Positions 9,520 through 18,069 of a stretch of DNA of 43,459 nt are shown here, piece after piece. Every line of letters starts with the position of its first letter. Position 1 is the first letter of the stretch. Source of the stretch: Candidatus Thorarchaeota archaeon (GTDB lineage: Archaea; Asgardarchaeota; Thorarchaeia; Thorarchaeales; Thorarchaeaceae); contig DXJO01000010.1 in assembly GCA_019057475.1 (NCBI GenBank), forward strand, positions 1 to 43,459, written 5' to 3'. Under the pieces are notes generated by a model that saw only the letters and a program-made list of their open reading frames with translations, was not told the DNA's origin and did no database searches. Position numbers and translations under genes: made by a program.

Positions 9520-9546
9520 TAACAGATCACTCTCTGCCTAGGTAAC

Positions 9547-9831
9547 CTAACTTGAGAGCCGAATCTTCTTACGGAATTTCTCTGTGAGTCCTGCGTCGGC
9601 AAGAGCTTTCTCAACTACTTCATCCTCAGCGCCTTTCTCAATCTGGATTGTAGTATCTATGGGCTCTAGATGACGGATGTTGCAGCTACGCCTACGCACT
9701 CCACTGATATTCTTGGGTCCAGTGATTAACACCTGGCTTCCCTCGAGCTGGTCTATTACTACGCAGTAACTTCCCGTTTCACGGCCCATTGTCTTTACAC
9801 ATATTCTGCCGGTTTCATATAGATTCGTCAT
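9547..9831 (-). CDS. rpl14e: Large-subunit ribosomal protein L14e
   Basis: 94 residues, normal length for archaeal L14e. The KOW-like barrel contains GRICVKTMGRETG, YCVVIDQLEG and the VRRRSCNIRHLEP rRNA-binding segment. It is found in archaea and eukaryotes only. It lies between cmk and cbf5, its standard archaeal position. Confidence 0.97.
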   Translation of the reverse strand: MTNLYETGRICVKTMGRETGSYCVVIDQLEGSQVLITGPKNISGVRRRSCNIRHLEPIDTTIQIEKGAEDEVVEKALADAGLTEKFRKKIRLSS

Positions 9832-9955
9832 TGTCAGTACACCTCACCTTGTCTTGGGTCTGCCTCAAAGTCACCTCGGGGCTTCATCCCTGCGGACTGG
9901 GAGAACATGGTTTCCGACAAGCGATGGCAATATCAGCGTTGCGCTTTGAACGCAA

Positions 9956-10510
9956 TCACCCAGGTGTATCACCAGATTGCACCAAGAAGGTTTCAATGGC
10001 TGTTGTTAGAACCTTGATGACCCCCTGTAGGTTATACTTCTCCGTATTCAAGACCAAATCATAGATGGATTGGTCTGAGATGTCGACTCCGTAGAACTCC
10101 AAGTAACGTTCCTTTTCACTTGCTTCTCTGTTGAGAGTTTCAAGGCGCGCGTGTTCAAGACTTACTTCATCTCTCTCTGCTATTCGTTTCACTCTAGTTT
10201 CTATTGAAGCGGTTAGGAGTATTTTGAAGTCAGCGTAATCTCCCGCCATCCATCCCGCGAGTTGCCCGTCCAGCAATATGTTTCCCGTCATGGCCGCGGT
10301 CTTCAATGATGCGTCAAGCTCTCTGTCGATACTCTCATCATCCTCAGCAACTATGCTAAACTCTTCTAACGTGAGTCCTCTCTTCTTAGCGAGCTCTCGG
10401 AAGATCACACCTGCAGAAACCCGTCTGAGATCGAATCTTTTTGCTACAATATCTGCTACCGAGCTTTTCCCAGTGCCGTGTAGCCCGCCTATCGTGATGA
10501 CCGGTTTCAT
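9956..10510 (-). CDS. cmk: Cytidylate kinase
   Basis: 184 residues. Transfers phosphate from ATP to CMP/dCMP in pyrimidine nucleotide synthesis. The P-loop GLHGTGKSS is at about residues 8-16, a VSAGVIFRELA nucleotide-binding segment follows, and the RIAERDEVSLEHA lid and YGVDISDQSIYD segments match archaeal Cmk. ATG start. It is followed by 124 bases with no recognisable feature before rpl14e. Confidence 0.96.
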   Translation of the reverse strand: MKPVITIGGLHGTGKSSVADIVAKRFDLRRVSAGVIFRELAKKRGLTLEEFSIVAEDDESIDRELDASLKTAAMTGNILLDGQLAGWMAGDYADFKILLTASIETRVKRIAERDEVSLEHARLETLNREASEKERYLEFYGVDISDQSIYDLVLNTEKYNLQGVIKVLTTAIETFLVQSGDTPG

Positions 10511-10663
10511 AGTGTTCGCCCACAGAATATCTCAAGCTTGCATGGCCATGAATTAATCTCGCCTACGCTAGCTCGTGTTTAATAATCTACTCAATTAAGA
10601 ACACTGATTCATCGACGGACTACTTGATGAATGCCACTGGGGGCGAATAACAACACCAATGTT

Positions 10664-10933
10664 CTATGCTTCGCGGGTCTGCTTGATGATGCCGCGTCTG
10701 ACTGCCTTGGAAGCCACCTTGCCTCCATATGGACGATTGGGTCTCTTTGACGAACGGCTTGCCTTCCTGCTCAGACCATGCTTTGCTTCTCTTGGAAGCA
10801 TCATCCTCTTGCCAGTTATTGCACAGGTTCCCGGTGTCCGGTAGAATTTTTGACGATGGATAACGAGTCGTCCACCCGGAGTCTTCACTGCGCGATTTGC
10901 TCTTCCCCTTGTGAGTTGGCTAGGTCGAGGCAT
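10664..10933 (-). CDS. rpl34e: Large-subunit ribosomal protein L34e, zinc-ligand cysteines lost
   Basis: 89 residues with the L34e pattern: N-terminal SQLTRGRANRAVKTPGGR, YRTPGTCAITGK, and KRPNRPYGG near the C terminus. Most archaeal L34e proteins bind zinc through CxxC pairs at CxxCGK and after the PYGG motif. Here only one Cys (CAIT) remains and the second pair is missing (GGKVASKAVRR), so this copy should fold without zinc. A minus-strand TATA-like CTTAAAAGT near 10983-10991 may give it its own promoter. Confidence 0.93.
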   Translation of the reverse strand: MPRPSQLTRGRANRAVKTPGGRLVIHRQKFYRTPGTCAITGKRMMLPREAKHGLSRKASRSSKRPNRPYGGKVASKAVRRGIIKQTREA

Positions 10934-11052
10934 GGATTATCACCTATACTTTAGGGTCTTCTTCCCGCACGCTTGTTCTTTACTTTTAAGCGAACCGGTT
11001 GGTTGAAGTGTATCGTATGGCTGGTGATGCCCAGCTTCAGGCAGCTAGGTTG

Positions 11053-11598
11053 TCATGTCATGATCTGTGTGCCCATGATTCTCTGAAGGATTGAGGACAA
11101 TCCAAGACCTACCAGCATATAGAAGGCCATGTATGTCATCCCAAAGCCGCCTGGTACAGACATGCCGGCGATACCTGTGAGGAAGAAAGCATCGAACGGG
11201 AGTATTGCCACAATCAAGTAATCCCCCGAAAAGAAGCCACTCAGGGTGTAAAAAATGGCCATGAATGGAATCGCGAATATCAATCCTGGCTTGCATCGCG
11301 CACTCATCATATCCCGTTGGATTCTATCCATGTAGGCCTTTCTGCGTCGGACCTTGCGCAGGAGCTTATCGTTTCCGCTCTTCTGTGCCTCCTGTTGCAT
11401 CTTCTGGTACTGCTTGATCTCCAGCTGGTGCCTCTTGAGTCGACGCATATCGGTGAAGCGTTTCATTCCTAGGTTGCTTATCGAAGAAACTATGACTGAA
11501 ACCACAGCAATCAGAATGCCGGACCATGGCGGCGTCCGAAACATCGAGAAATTCGTGGCTAGCCACAGCACGAAATCTGCTAAGATATCCTGCATCAC
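11053..11598 (-). CDS. DUF106 membrane insertase (EMC3/Oxa1/YidC superfamily)
   Basis: 181 residues. N-terminal membrane helix (WSGILIAVVSVIVSSI), a long charged cytosolic coiled-coil loop (about 48-100, MRRLKRHQLEIKQYQKMQ), then two or three further membrane segments (GLIFAIPFMAIFYTLSG, YMAFYMLVGLGLSSIL). This is the archaeal DUF106 fold, related to YidC/Oxa1 and eukaryotic EMC3/GET1/TMCO1, which helps insert membrane proteins near the SecY channel. It is 5 bases downstream of adkA. Confidence 0.93.
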   Translation of the reverse strand: MMQDILADFVLWLATNFSMFRTPPWSGILIAVVSVIVSSISNLGMKRFTDMRRLKRHQLEIKQYQKMQQEAQKSGNDKLLRKVRRRKAYMDRIQRDMMSARCKPGLIFAIPFMAIFYTLSGFFSGDYLIVAILPFDAFFLTGIAGMSVPGGFGMTYMAFYMLVGLGLSSILQRIMGTQIMT

Positions 11599-11602
11599 AG
11601 TC

Positions 11603-12193
11603 CTACTCCATTAAGGCACTTGCCAGCGCCTCTGCCGCCTCTTCAACCTTCCCTTCGCGATTCTTGATAATTTTGACTGTTGCACCAGTGATTGTTCCCA
11701 CAGCCACTGCGGCCGCTCTGCACATTTCTTGGTGTGTTTTGACCTCGTCAACTATCTGGACATCGCGCGTGCGAGTTTCATCAGAGCTTCGGCGGCTCGC
11801 GATATTCTCAGGGTCTGCTTCGACCAGAACCACGGTCTTTGGTTGAATCGCTCGAACAACCCATTCGGGCAGCCCAATGAGGTATCCATTGTTGGTCTGG
11901 ATTAGCGTATGCGTGTCAACGATCACTCGGACAGATTTGGCTTTCTGGGCGATTGACTCACCTGCTTTTCTCTGGACCTCTCTTTGGGTCGCTGTCGGTA
12001 GCTTCCGCAGCTCATCACGGGTCTTGACAGTACCCTGTGCTGATGCGACCTCAAACATCTCGGTGCCAAAGTTGAGAAGAAGCACATCTTCACCATGTTT
12101 CTCCTTGACCAATTCTATGGCCGAGTTGATAACAGTTGTCTTCCCGACGCCTGGGATTCCCGTTACGATTACTGTGTTCCTCGATTCACTCAT
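11603..12193 (-). CDS. adkA: Archaeal-type adenylate kinase
   Basis: 196 residues. Catalyses AMP + ATP to 2 ADP. P-loop GIPGVGKTT at about 12-20; VIVDTHTLIQTNNGYLIGLP and VLVEADPENI(A)SRR are the nucleotide-binding motifs of the archaeal AdkA family, which differs from bacterial Adk. A Shine-Dalgarno AGGAG lies upstream of the ATG. In most archaea it directly follows secY; here about 3.2 kb separates them and the gene has its own promoter. Confidence 0.97.
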   Translation of the reverse strand: MSESRNTVIVTGIPGVGKTTVINSAIELVKEKHGEDVLLLNFGTEMFEVASAQGTVKTRDELRKLPTATQREVQRKAGESIAQKAKSVRVIVDTHTLIQTNNGYLIGLPEWVVRAIQPKTVVLVEADPENIASRRSSDETRTRDVQIVDEVKTHQEMCRAAAVAVGTITGATVKIIKNREGKVEEAAEALASALME

Positions 12194-12245
12194 GTTGCGG
12201 AAACTCCTGGCTTCTCAGAGAACTGGTCGGTGCTCACGCTGTCGG

Positions 12246-12254
12246 TTTTATATT
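12246..12254 (-). promoter_or_regulatory. TATA box for the adkA operon
   Basis: AATATAAAA on the minus strand lies about 50 bases before the adkA ATG and predicts a short leader containing the AGGAG site. It fits adkA being cut off from the secY promoter. Confidence 0.55.
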
Positions 12255-12259
12255 TGCTT

Positions 12260-12720
12260 CTATGCAGGGCTCTATTGCATAAGTCGAGTAATACTCAGAT
12301 GCAAGGAGTGGGAGGCATGTGACTGCCATTGATGAATCATGACCCTGTCGTACGACTAGGCCTATGATATGGCAGTCATCCACCATTATGACTTTGTGCC
12401 CGCCCTCCTTACGAGCATTTGTAACATCCTTCCTCTTCAAGAGAGCCGCACTGGCCGTCCTTCAACTTGCCCACTCTCCTTACTGTTTCACTTGTTCTCT
12501 TTGTCCAATTGCTAAGATGAACGGAACTAACTGTACCTGCCTAGAAGGCACTTAGTGGGTTCAGGTCAGTTCGTTCTCATCGTCCTTGCATGGTCTGGAA
12601 AACGCTACAGAACGACATCTAGATGCAATTCACGCTAGGCAGACGGTGATTAAAACTAAACTAGACTATACATGGCGATTTTTGCAATATAATATCAACC
12701 ATCATTAAAAGAGTGGGGCA
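12260..12720. other. Region with no firm gene
   Basis: The only frames are a 68-codon minus frame at 12234-12440 and a 63-codon plus frame at 12364-12555, which overlap each other. Neither has a recognisable motif or credible ribosome-binding site. The right part is AT-rich and probably holds the promoter of the gene at 12750 (ATAATTTAG at about 12726-12734). Confidence 0.35.
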
Positions 12721-12749
12721 ATTCAATAATTTAGCACCGTATTCTTGAG

Positions 12750-14105
12750 ATGCTGAATATGTCACGTTCAAGTAACAAAACCCTTAGCATCATTGCCATA
12801 ACAGCCATTCTGATCTTCAGCCCACTAGTGAGTGCTCCAGAAACTGCCTACGAGTCCAACCGAGGTGCAGAACTGGATGCTGAGTATTCAACAGTTAGTC
12901 AGGTGCATGTCATAACGAGGCGTCAGGCAATCATTGACTACGTCATGGCACTCTATTGTGAGGAGGATGGTGCCTTCTACGGGTACCTCGGGGCCACACC
13001 TACAGACTCGAGAATCGGGTCGTACCGCTCCATTTCAGATGTGAGCGATCCATACTTCATTCTCAAGAGATTGAATGCAACAGGAGTCTTGGACTGGAAC
13101 AAGTGTAGAGAGTTCCTCAAGAGTCTTGTCAATGTCGATTCACAGTCGCCCTACTACGGTCTCGTCAACTATTCACAGGGGGGTAGTCGCCCCGGTGTGT
13201 TCACATCTGAAACGGCAATTTCCATCTTCCTGGAGCTTAGTCTTGATGACTGGCTCTATACTGACCAGATAGCACAATACATCGCTGATAGGCAAGTGGT
13301 TGGTGGAGGTTTCACATTGTACCATAGTGATGACTTCATTTCACCAGACATGATCACCACGTGGTATGCGCTTAGAGCTTTAAGCGCACTGGGCCGACTC
13401 GACCTTGTTGACACGGATGCAGCACTTGACTTTGTCATGTCATGCTACAGTGACAATGGCGGTTTCTCGGATGAGCCAGCTTTTGAAGCCATTCCGAGCG
13501 TTGTGCCTCTTGGTCTCTTCACTCTACAGATCCTAGGACGAACGGACCTCATAAGGACCGAAAACACGACTGCATATCTTCTTCAGTACTGGGACAATAG
13601 CACTGGACATGTGCCTGAGGGTTCACTGTGGGATACAGAACGATTGGTCTGGTCGCTGTGCACACTCGGAACACTGGACAGGATTGACATAAACAAGACT
13701 CTCTCCTGGGTGCTAAAGGCGCAGGCCATTCGAAACGGTGCCTTTCTTCCCATTCCATATCATGGTATCCAAAGTGAGCGCCTACAGTGTGCCGAATCGG
13801 CCACGCACATACTAGAGCTGACTGACCAAATGGACCTTCTCGATGAGAACATCACTGTTATCGAGTATCCTGAGTACACTGTTCCCCAGTGGTACGTAGA
13901 CTATATCAATGAGCATTTCGGAACCACGACCTCGATAGATGTGGTCGGGATTCTGGTTGGCATTGCCCCAGTCCTGGCAATTGCTTTCCTGGTTGCACTT
14001 CTTGGAGTATACGTTGTCTGGTCCAAAAGAATGAGGAGCGAGAGTAGCGGCAGCTCCGTAAGCGTTGAAAGAAACGAAGGTCGTAATGGTCCATTTCTAT
14101 TCTAG
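12750..14105 (+). CDS. Secreted, membrane-anchored prenyltransferase/squalene-cyclase-fold toroid protein
   Basis: 451 residues. Signal peptide at about 10-30 (LSIIAITAILIFSPLVSA); a repeated alpha/alpha toroid from about 55 to 375 with repeat units such as FVMSCYSDNGGFSDEP and the pattern of short helix, GG(F/x), then ALRALSALGRLDLVD; a membrane helix at about 398-424 and a cytosolic Ser-rich tail. The fold is that of prenyltransferase beta subunits and squalene-hopene cyclases, but the exported position and the absence of an obvious DxDD motif argue against those enzymes. A binding or protease-inhibitor-like role is possible. An AT-rich box about 22 bases before the ATG suggests a leaderless mRNA. 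It sits on the opposite strand inside the otherwise minus-strand secY-adkA region. Confidence 0.88.
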   Translation: MLNMSRSSNKTLSIIAITAILIFSPLVSAPETAYESNRGAELDAEYSTVSQVHVITRRQAIIDYVMALYCEEDGAFYGYLGATPTDSRIGSYRSISDVSDPYFILKRLNATGVLDWNKCREFLKSLVNVDSQSPYYGLVNYSQGGSRPGVFTSETAISIFLELSLDDWLYTDQIAQYIADRQVVGGGFTLYHSDDFISPDMITTWYALRALSALGRLDLVDTDAALDFVMSCYSDNGGFSDEPAFEAIPSVVPLGLFTLQILGRTDLIRTENTTAYLLQYWDNSTGHVPEGSLWDTERLVWSLCTLGTLDRIDINKTLSWVLKAQAIRNGAFLPIPYHGIQSERLQCAESATHILELTDQMDLLDENITVIEYPEYTVPQWYVDYINEHFGTTTSIDVVGILVGIAPVLAIAFLVALLGVYVVWSKRMRSESSGSSVSVERNEGRNGPFLF

Positions 14106-14203
14106 AGGTACGTAAGCACTCCCTCCGCCACCACCACAGGATCTGCCACGTAAACCTCCACCACCTGAAATGACATCAATAGACGCTGAGTCGTGTCACA
14201 GAC

Positions 14204-15235
14204 TTACTTGTCACTTCGGATGCCATCAAGACGGTCAACTAGAGTAATGCCAGCTTCGTCTCGTGCCAGCTCAAAGAATATTCTGGAGATGTAAGCAGCT
14301 CTTCGTGCTTCCTCTTTCCTTCCCACAGCACCGAGGCGTCTCGCTTGTTCCAGTCTAGCAGCTCCCATCGCTTTGTAGACCGCGCAGGGGTACTTGAACG
14401 TGCTGGCCTCCGGTGCTGACACCGGCTTCAGCTGCGGTGTCGCCGCGGTCGCACGTCCCTTGGGGGGCGTTTCAGGGGCCAATTCCCAGACCAGCGGCAC
14501 TTTGGCTGCGGGTGGACTATCAGTTTGATGTTCCAGCATGAGTTCAGAAGGTGCCGTTTCATATCTTGACGAGCTGAAACTAGAAAATTGTCCGATTTGG
14601 TCTCCGGTTGATAATACCGTGTCTTCTGTTAGTGCAGGATTGGAAGGCGAATCTGTTCTGTTCGGTGTAACGTAAGTAGACAATGCTCCCAACATCTTCC
14701 TCTCAGCGGCTTCTCTCGCTGGAGTCAGGGTTTCTCCGGTCATAGCCTTCCGAGATACGAGTTCTCTGGTTCTCATTGCATCCATGTCAGGGGTCTCGCG
14801 ACTTGGCGTCCTTTTCCTTTCTCGAGCCTTTCTCATGAGTTCCGGTATCTCGCTGGCTCGCACCATGCGGGTCTCGACGATGCCTGCCATTTCCTTCCTG
14901 ATGCCCACGGCATCAGCTCTCGCAAATGCCCTGCGTGCCTTCTCAAGTTCTGATGCAACCCTTGTGTACTTCGTCACTATAATGCGATCACGTACTATCT
15001 GACTAGGGCGAACACACTCATCTTGACTCTCAATAGCACCGGAGTCTTCTGTCTTGAAACCTGAATGGAGTGCTTCAATGACAGAATAGTACCTCTCAGC
15101 AGCGACATTCAATTTCTTTGGAGCCAACATTAAGCGCTTTTTCTTTCTCTTGATTGCGTGGACAAGAAGCGAAGAACCGCATCCGATACAGAATTTGCGC
15201 GTCGGCAGGTTCGTCTTCTTGCATTTGGCGCACAC
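14204..15235 (-). CDS. Zinc-ribbon protein of unknown function
   Basis: 343 residues from a GTG at 15235 (a TTG at 15241 is equally possible, and the frame is open to a TTG at 15304). I favour the inner start because GGTGAT, a good Shine-Dalgarno site, lies just before it and the protein then begins with its zinc ribbon: CAKCKKTN...FCIGCGSSLL. The middle is charged and helical with a long low-complexity linker (about 150-290). The C terminus (about 290-343) is a helical hairpin rich in Ala/Arg (AMGAARLEQARRLGAVG). Not recognised as a named family. It is transcribed toward adkA and separated from secY by 160 bases. Confidence 0.8.
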   Translation of the reverse strand: MCAKCKKTNLPTRKFCIGCGSSLLVHAIKRKKKRLMLAPKKLNVAAERYYSVIEALHSGFKTEDSGAIESQDECVRPSQIVRDRIIVTKYTRVASELEKARRAFARADAVGIRKEMAGIVETRMVRASEIPELMRKARERKRTPSRETPDMDAMRTRELVSRKAMTGETLTPAREAAERKMLGALSTYVTPNRTDSPSNPALTEDTVLSTGDQIGQFSSFSSSRYETAPSELMLEHQTDSPPAAKVPLVWELAPETPPKGRATAATPQLKPVSAPEASTFKYPCAVYKAMGAARLEQARRLGAVGRKEEARRAAYISRIFFELARDEAGITLVDRLDGIRSDK

Positions 15236-15395
15236 TTGCAATAGAATCACCTTCGCGTACCGTTTCAGAACACCATAGAATCGTTTCCTGATATGTGTTC
15301 GCAATGGCAGCTAAGTGCCTATACCTAGTATACATTGTCTAATGTACAACACTCGGGGGGAAACGGGCCAGAAGGCGGCTCATCCTCACTCCAAT

Positions 15396-16907
15396 CTATA
15401 GAATTCCGAGTAGTCCTGCGACTCCTTCTCCGCCCATTCCTGCGAGCTGTTCCTTAGCTAGGGTTTCATAGTACTGTTTTATGATAGACACCATCAGCAA
15501 AATACCCGTCCCGCTCGCTAATGCGCCGAGGATGTCCGCAGTTGCAGCGAGTACCCCTATGAGGAACCCACCCAGACCTGCGACTACTGGGATATAGCGT
15601 TCGAGGAGACGCTCAAGAACCCTTTCGCTCCTCCTGAAGCCTGGGACTATGTAGCCTGACCCCAGGAGCTGCCTTGACACATCTCGCGGGGCAATTCCAC
15701 TGATATCCACCCAGATTTTCGAGAAGCCCCAACATAATAGAATCATAGCACCTGCATAGAACGCCACATGGAGCAATCCAAGATCCTCTTGCATGATCCC
15801 AAAAATCCCCTGTGGTGGAGTGATGTAGTAGGCGAGTCCCCCAGTCGCTATCATGCGGCTGGATCCCGGATCCTGTTTGAATGTACCAATGAGGTTAAGG
15901 AGCGGGTTCAATCCGTTTTGATTCCAGTTCGAGTAGATTATCTGGCCGAAAAACAGAACATTCGCGTATAACGCCTGCGCCAGAATTACAGGAATGTTTG
16001 ATGTATACAGCAGCTTGATTGGATACCGCGCCTTCATTCCTCTGTACTTGGCATATTGAAGCGGTATCTCGACTCGCACAGACTCTAACCAAATCACTGC
16101 TCCGAAGATTAGGAATGTGACGCCAAGTGTGAAGAGGCTCGGATTGAAGCCATTGCGGAACACAAGCCAGCTCGCATCGACTGCTGGAAATGTATCGCCA
16201 CCAACGCCTGCTACTCTCATAATATTCTGGATAACAGCAGCAATAATGCCCTTTGGCAAGTTGGAGTATTCCTGAGCATAACCTACCGGAGCATCCCCAA
16301 TTACAGTTTCGAACTCGGTAACGTTGAACATGTTGAATATGACTTGTCCAGCAACGTTCGTCATGATGAATAGTGAAACGCCTGAACCGAGTCCCCATCC
16401 CTTCTGAATCAACTCGTCCATCAGAATGACTATGACACCGGAAGCAAAGAGTTGAACGAACACTAACACCATTTCATTTGCTGTCAACACGCCATAGGCA
16501 TTACCCATGATGTATGCCATCGCTTGGAATGCTGTCATGAATAGTGCGAGAACTTTCTGTCCACCAGTGAACAGTGCTCTGTCCTCTGGGTCCCCGAAAT
16601 CAACATCGATAATCTTTGATCCCGAGAGAAGCTGCATCACCAGGCCTGCAGTTACAATAGGACCTATCCCTAGTTCCATCAGCGTTCCCCTAGTGCTTGC
16701 GAGGATGACTCGCATTGCCCACAGATAGTCAGTACCTTCCGTTGGGTTCACACCGTAGAGGGGCATATGTGACATTATTAGGAATATCAAAAGTATGACA
16801 ATCGTCCAGACAGCTTTCTCTTTGAAAGAGACTTCACGGTCTGGTGCCTTTACTTCAGGCATTACTCTTACAAATGGTGATAGGGCTTTTAGAAAGGTGC
16901 TAGGCAA
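15396..16907 (-). CDS. secY: Protein translocase subunit SecY
   Basis: 503 residues with ten membrane segments; forms the Sec61-type protein-conducting channel. It starts at a TTG (16907): the next ATG would remove the conserved amphipathic N-terminal helix (FLKALSPFVRVMPEV). The plug region (MPLYGV), GIGPIVTAGLVMQLL in TM2, DELIQKGWGLGSGVSLF, and the cytosolic loops PLQYAKYRGMKARYPIKLLYTSNIPVIL and SKIWVDISGIAPRDVSRQL are typical of archaea. It is the distal gene of the spc block, 139 bases after rpl15. Confidence 0.97.
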   Translation of the reverse strand: MPSTFLKALSPFVRVMPEVKAPDREVSFKEKAVWTIVILLIFLIMSHMPLYGVNPTEGTDYLWAMRVILASTRGTLMELGIGPIVTAGLVMQLLSGSKIIDVDFGDPEDRALFTGGQKVLALFMTAFQAMAYIMGNAYGVLTANEMVLVFVQLFASGVIVILMDELIQKGWGLGSGVSLFIMTNVAGQVIFNMFNVTEFETVIGDAPVGYAQEYSNLPKGIIAAVIQNIMRVAGVGGDTFPAVDASWLVFRNGFNPSLFTLGVTFLIFGAVIWLESVRVEIPLQYAKYRGMKARYPIKLLYTSNIPVILAQALYANVLFFGQIIYSNWNQNGLNPLLNLIGTFKQDPGSSRMIATGGLAYYITPPQGIFGIMQEDLGLLHVAFYAGAMILLCWGFSKIWVDISGIAPRDVSRQLLGSGYIVPGFRRSERVLERLLERYIPVVAGLGGFLIGVLAATADILGALASGTGILLMVSIIKQYYETLAKEQLAGMGGEGVAGLLGIL

Positions 16908-16951
16908 CCTTACTTCTCCTGCAGGTTTCCTCGGCCAACAAATGGGCTGGA

Positions 16952-16960
16952 CCTTTAAAC
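16952..16960 (-). promoter_or_regulatory. Possible internal promoter before secY
   Basis: GTTTAAAGG on the minus strand, in the 139-bp gap between rpl15 and secY, is placed to start a short leader for secY. The other genes of the cluster are nearly contiguous, so this gap is unusual. Confidence 0.45.
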
Positions 16961-17046
16961 ATAGTGGTTTCCAAGGTCGTGTACAACAGCATCAAATCAG
17001 TAATGACCGTGCGCGATTTATGACCCAATCGCAACCGTGGGCTGTT

Positions 17047-17502
17047 TCACTTATCGACTGGCAGGTCAATGGTCCCGCCTTTGCCGGTTATTTTTTCTCG
17101 GGCTCTTGCGCTGATGGACTTGACGCCAGTCAGGTTTAGTTTACGCGTGATTTTTCCCGACCCCAGAATCTTGTCAATGCCAAGACGCGACACATCAATG
17201 GTGTATCTCCGCCCTGTCTTGGTGGCATGTCCCGATGCGACGAGCCTGTCAGCAGCCTCATCTAGGTCGCCAACATTTAGAACGGTTTCGCCCACAATCA
17301 TTTTGAGAGGTCTCTTGAATCCATGCTTCCCGAAGTAGTTGGGGTTCTCCGCCATGACTCTTTGATAGTGGTGCTTCTTAGACCCAGCCATGCCCTTGCC
17401 ACCCCGCTGTCCTGATGCACGATGACCCGCGCTGAAACCGTAACCAGCGGCCCTGCGGCCTCTCATCTTGTGGATCTTTTTCGATTTTCGCTTCTCCATC
17501 AC
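17047..17502 (-). CDS. rpl15: Large-subunit ribosomal protein L15
   Basis: 151 residues. The Arg/Gly-rich N terminus (KMRGRRAAGYGFSAGHRASGQRGG) threads into 23S rRNA. FGKHGFKRP and the C-terminal KLNLTGVKSISARAREKI are typical of archaeal L15. It starts 15 bases after the hsp20 stop. Confidence 0.97.
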   Translation of the reverse strand: MMEKRKSKKIHKMRGRRAAGYGFSAGHRASGQRGGKGMAGSKKHHYQRVMAENPNYFGKHGFKRPLKMIVGETVLNVGDLDEAADRLVASGHATKTGRRYTIDVSRLGIDKILGSGKITRKLNLTGVKSISARAREKITGKGGTIDLPVDK

Positions 17503-17516
17503 TAGTTCCTCCGTTG

Positions 17517-18068
17517 CTATGCTTTCTTGAATCGCACCTCTAGGACTCCGTTTCGAATTGCCGACTTGGCCTGTTCTTTCTTCACCTTGCCAGGGAGTTC
17601 AATCTCCTTGTGGTATGGGCGAGATGGGTTTTCAACATGGATTGTAAGGGTAGTTCCCTTGATTCGGACCTTGATCTCATCTCTCTCTACGCCGGGCAGT
17701 TCTGCTACAACTATGATTTCATCATCCTCTTCGATGACGTCAACCAATGGCTCTAGCTGATGAGCCGTCTTGGCGCCTTCTACATCTGGACCGGTGTTAC
17801 CAAACCGCTGGATGAATGGCTTTCCATCTGGCCCGACACGCATCGAGAAGCCAAACACAAAGGGGTTCGTGCCCTCCGGGTTGCGCATGAACTTCTCCAT
17901 GGACTCTGGGTCAAGCATTCCTCCCTCGCTCAGATCTCGCATCATGCGGTCCATCATCTCATCGATTTGCTGGAATACTGACTCGGGGAGAAAATCGCCC
18001 AACCATTCGCGAATAGCTTTGCGTTGGTCATCATCAAATGGATCGTCGCCCCAAGACACCAAATTCAC
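17517..18068 (-). CDS. hsp20: Small heat-shock protein (Hsp20/alpha-crystallin)
   Basis: 183 residues. The C-terminal alpha-crystallin domain (about 100-183) has PLVDVIEEDDEIIVVAELPGV, the KVRIKGTTLTI strand and the A-x-x-x-x-G-V-L-EVRF signature (RNGVLEVRFKKA). The N-terminal half is acidic and helical with Met-rich segments (MMDRMMRDLSEGGM). It acts as an ATP-independent holdase. It is packed between rpl30 (1 base away) and rpl15 (14 bases away), so it must be co-transcribed with ribosomal genes. That is not a standard location for hsp20. It ends in KA rather than a C-terminal I-x-I motif. Confidence 0.96.
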   Translation of the reverse strand: MNLVSWGDDPFDDDQRKAIREWLGDFLPESVFQQIDEMMDRMMRDLSEGGMLDPESMEKFMRNPEGTNPFVFGFSMRVGPDGKPFIQRFGNTGPDVEGAKTAHQLEPLVDVIEEDDEIIVVAELPGVERDEIKVRIKGTTLTIHVENPSRPYHKEIELPGKVKKEQAKSAIRNGVLEVRFKKA

Positions 18069-18069
18069 C

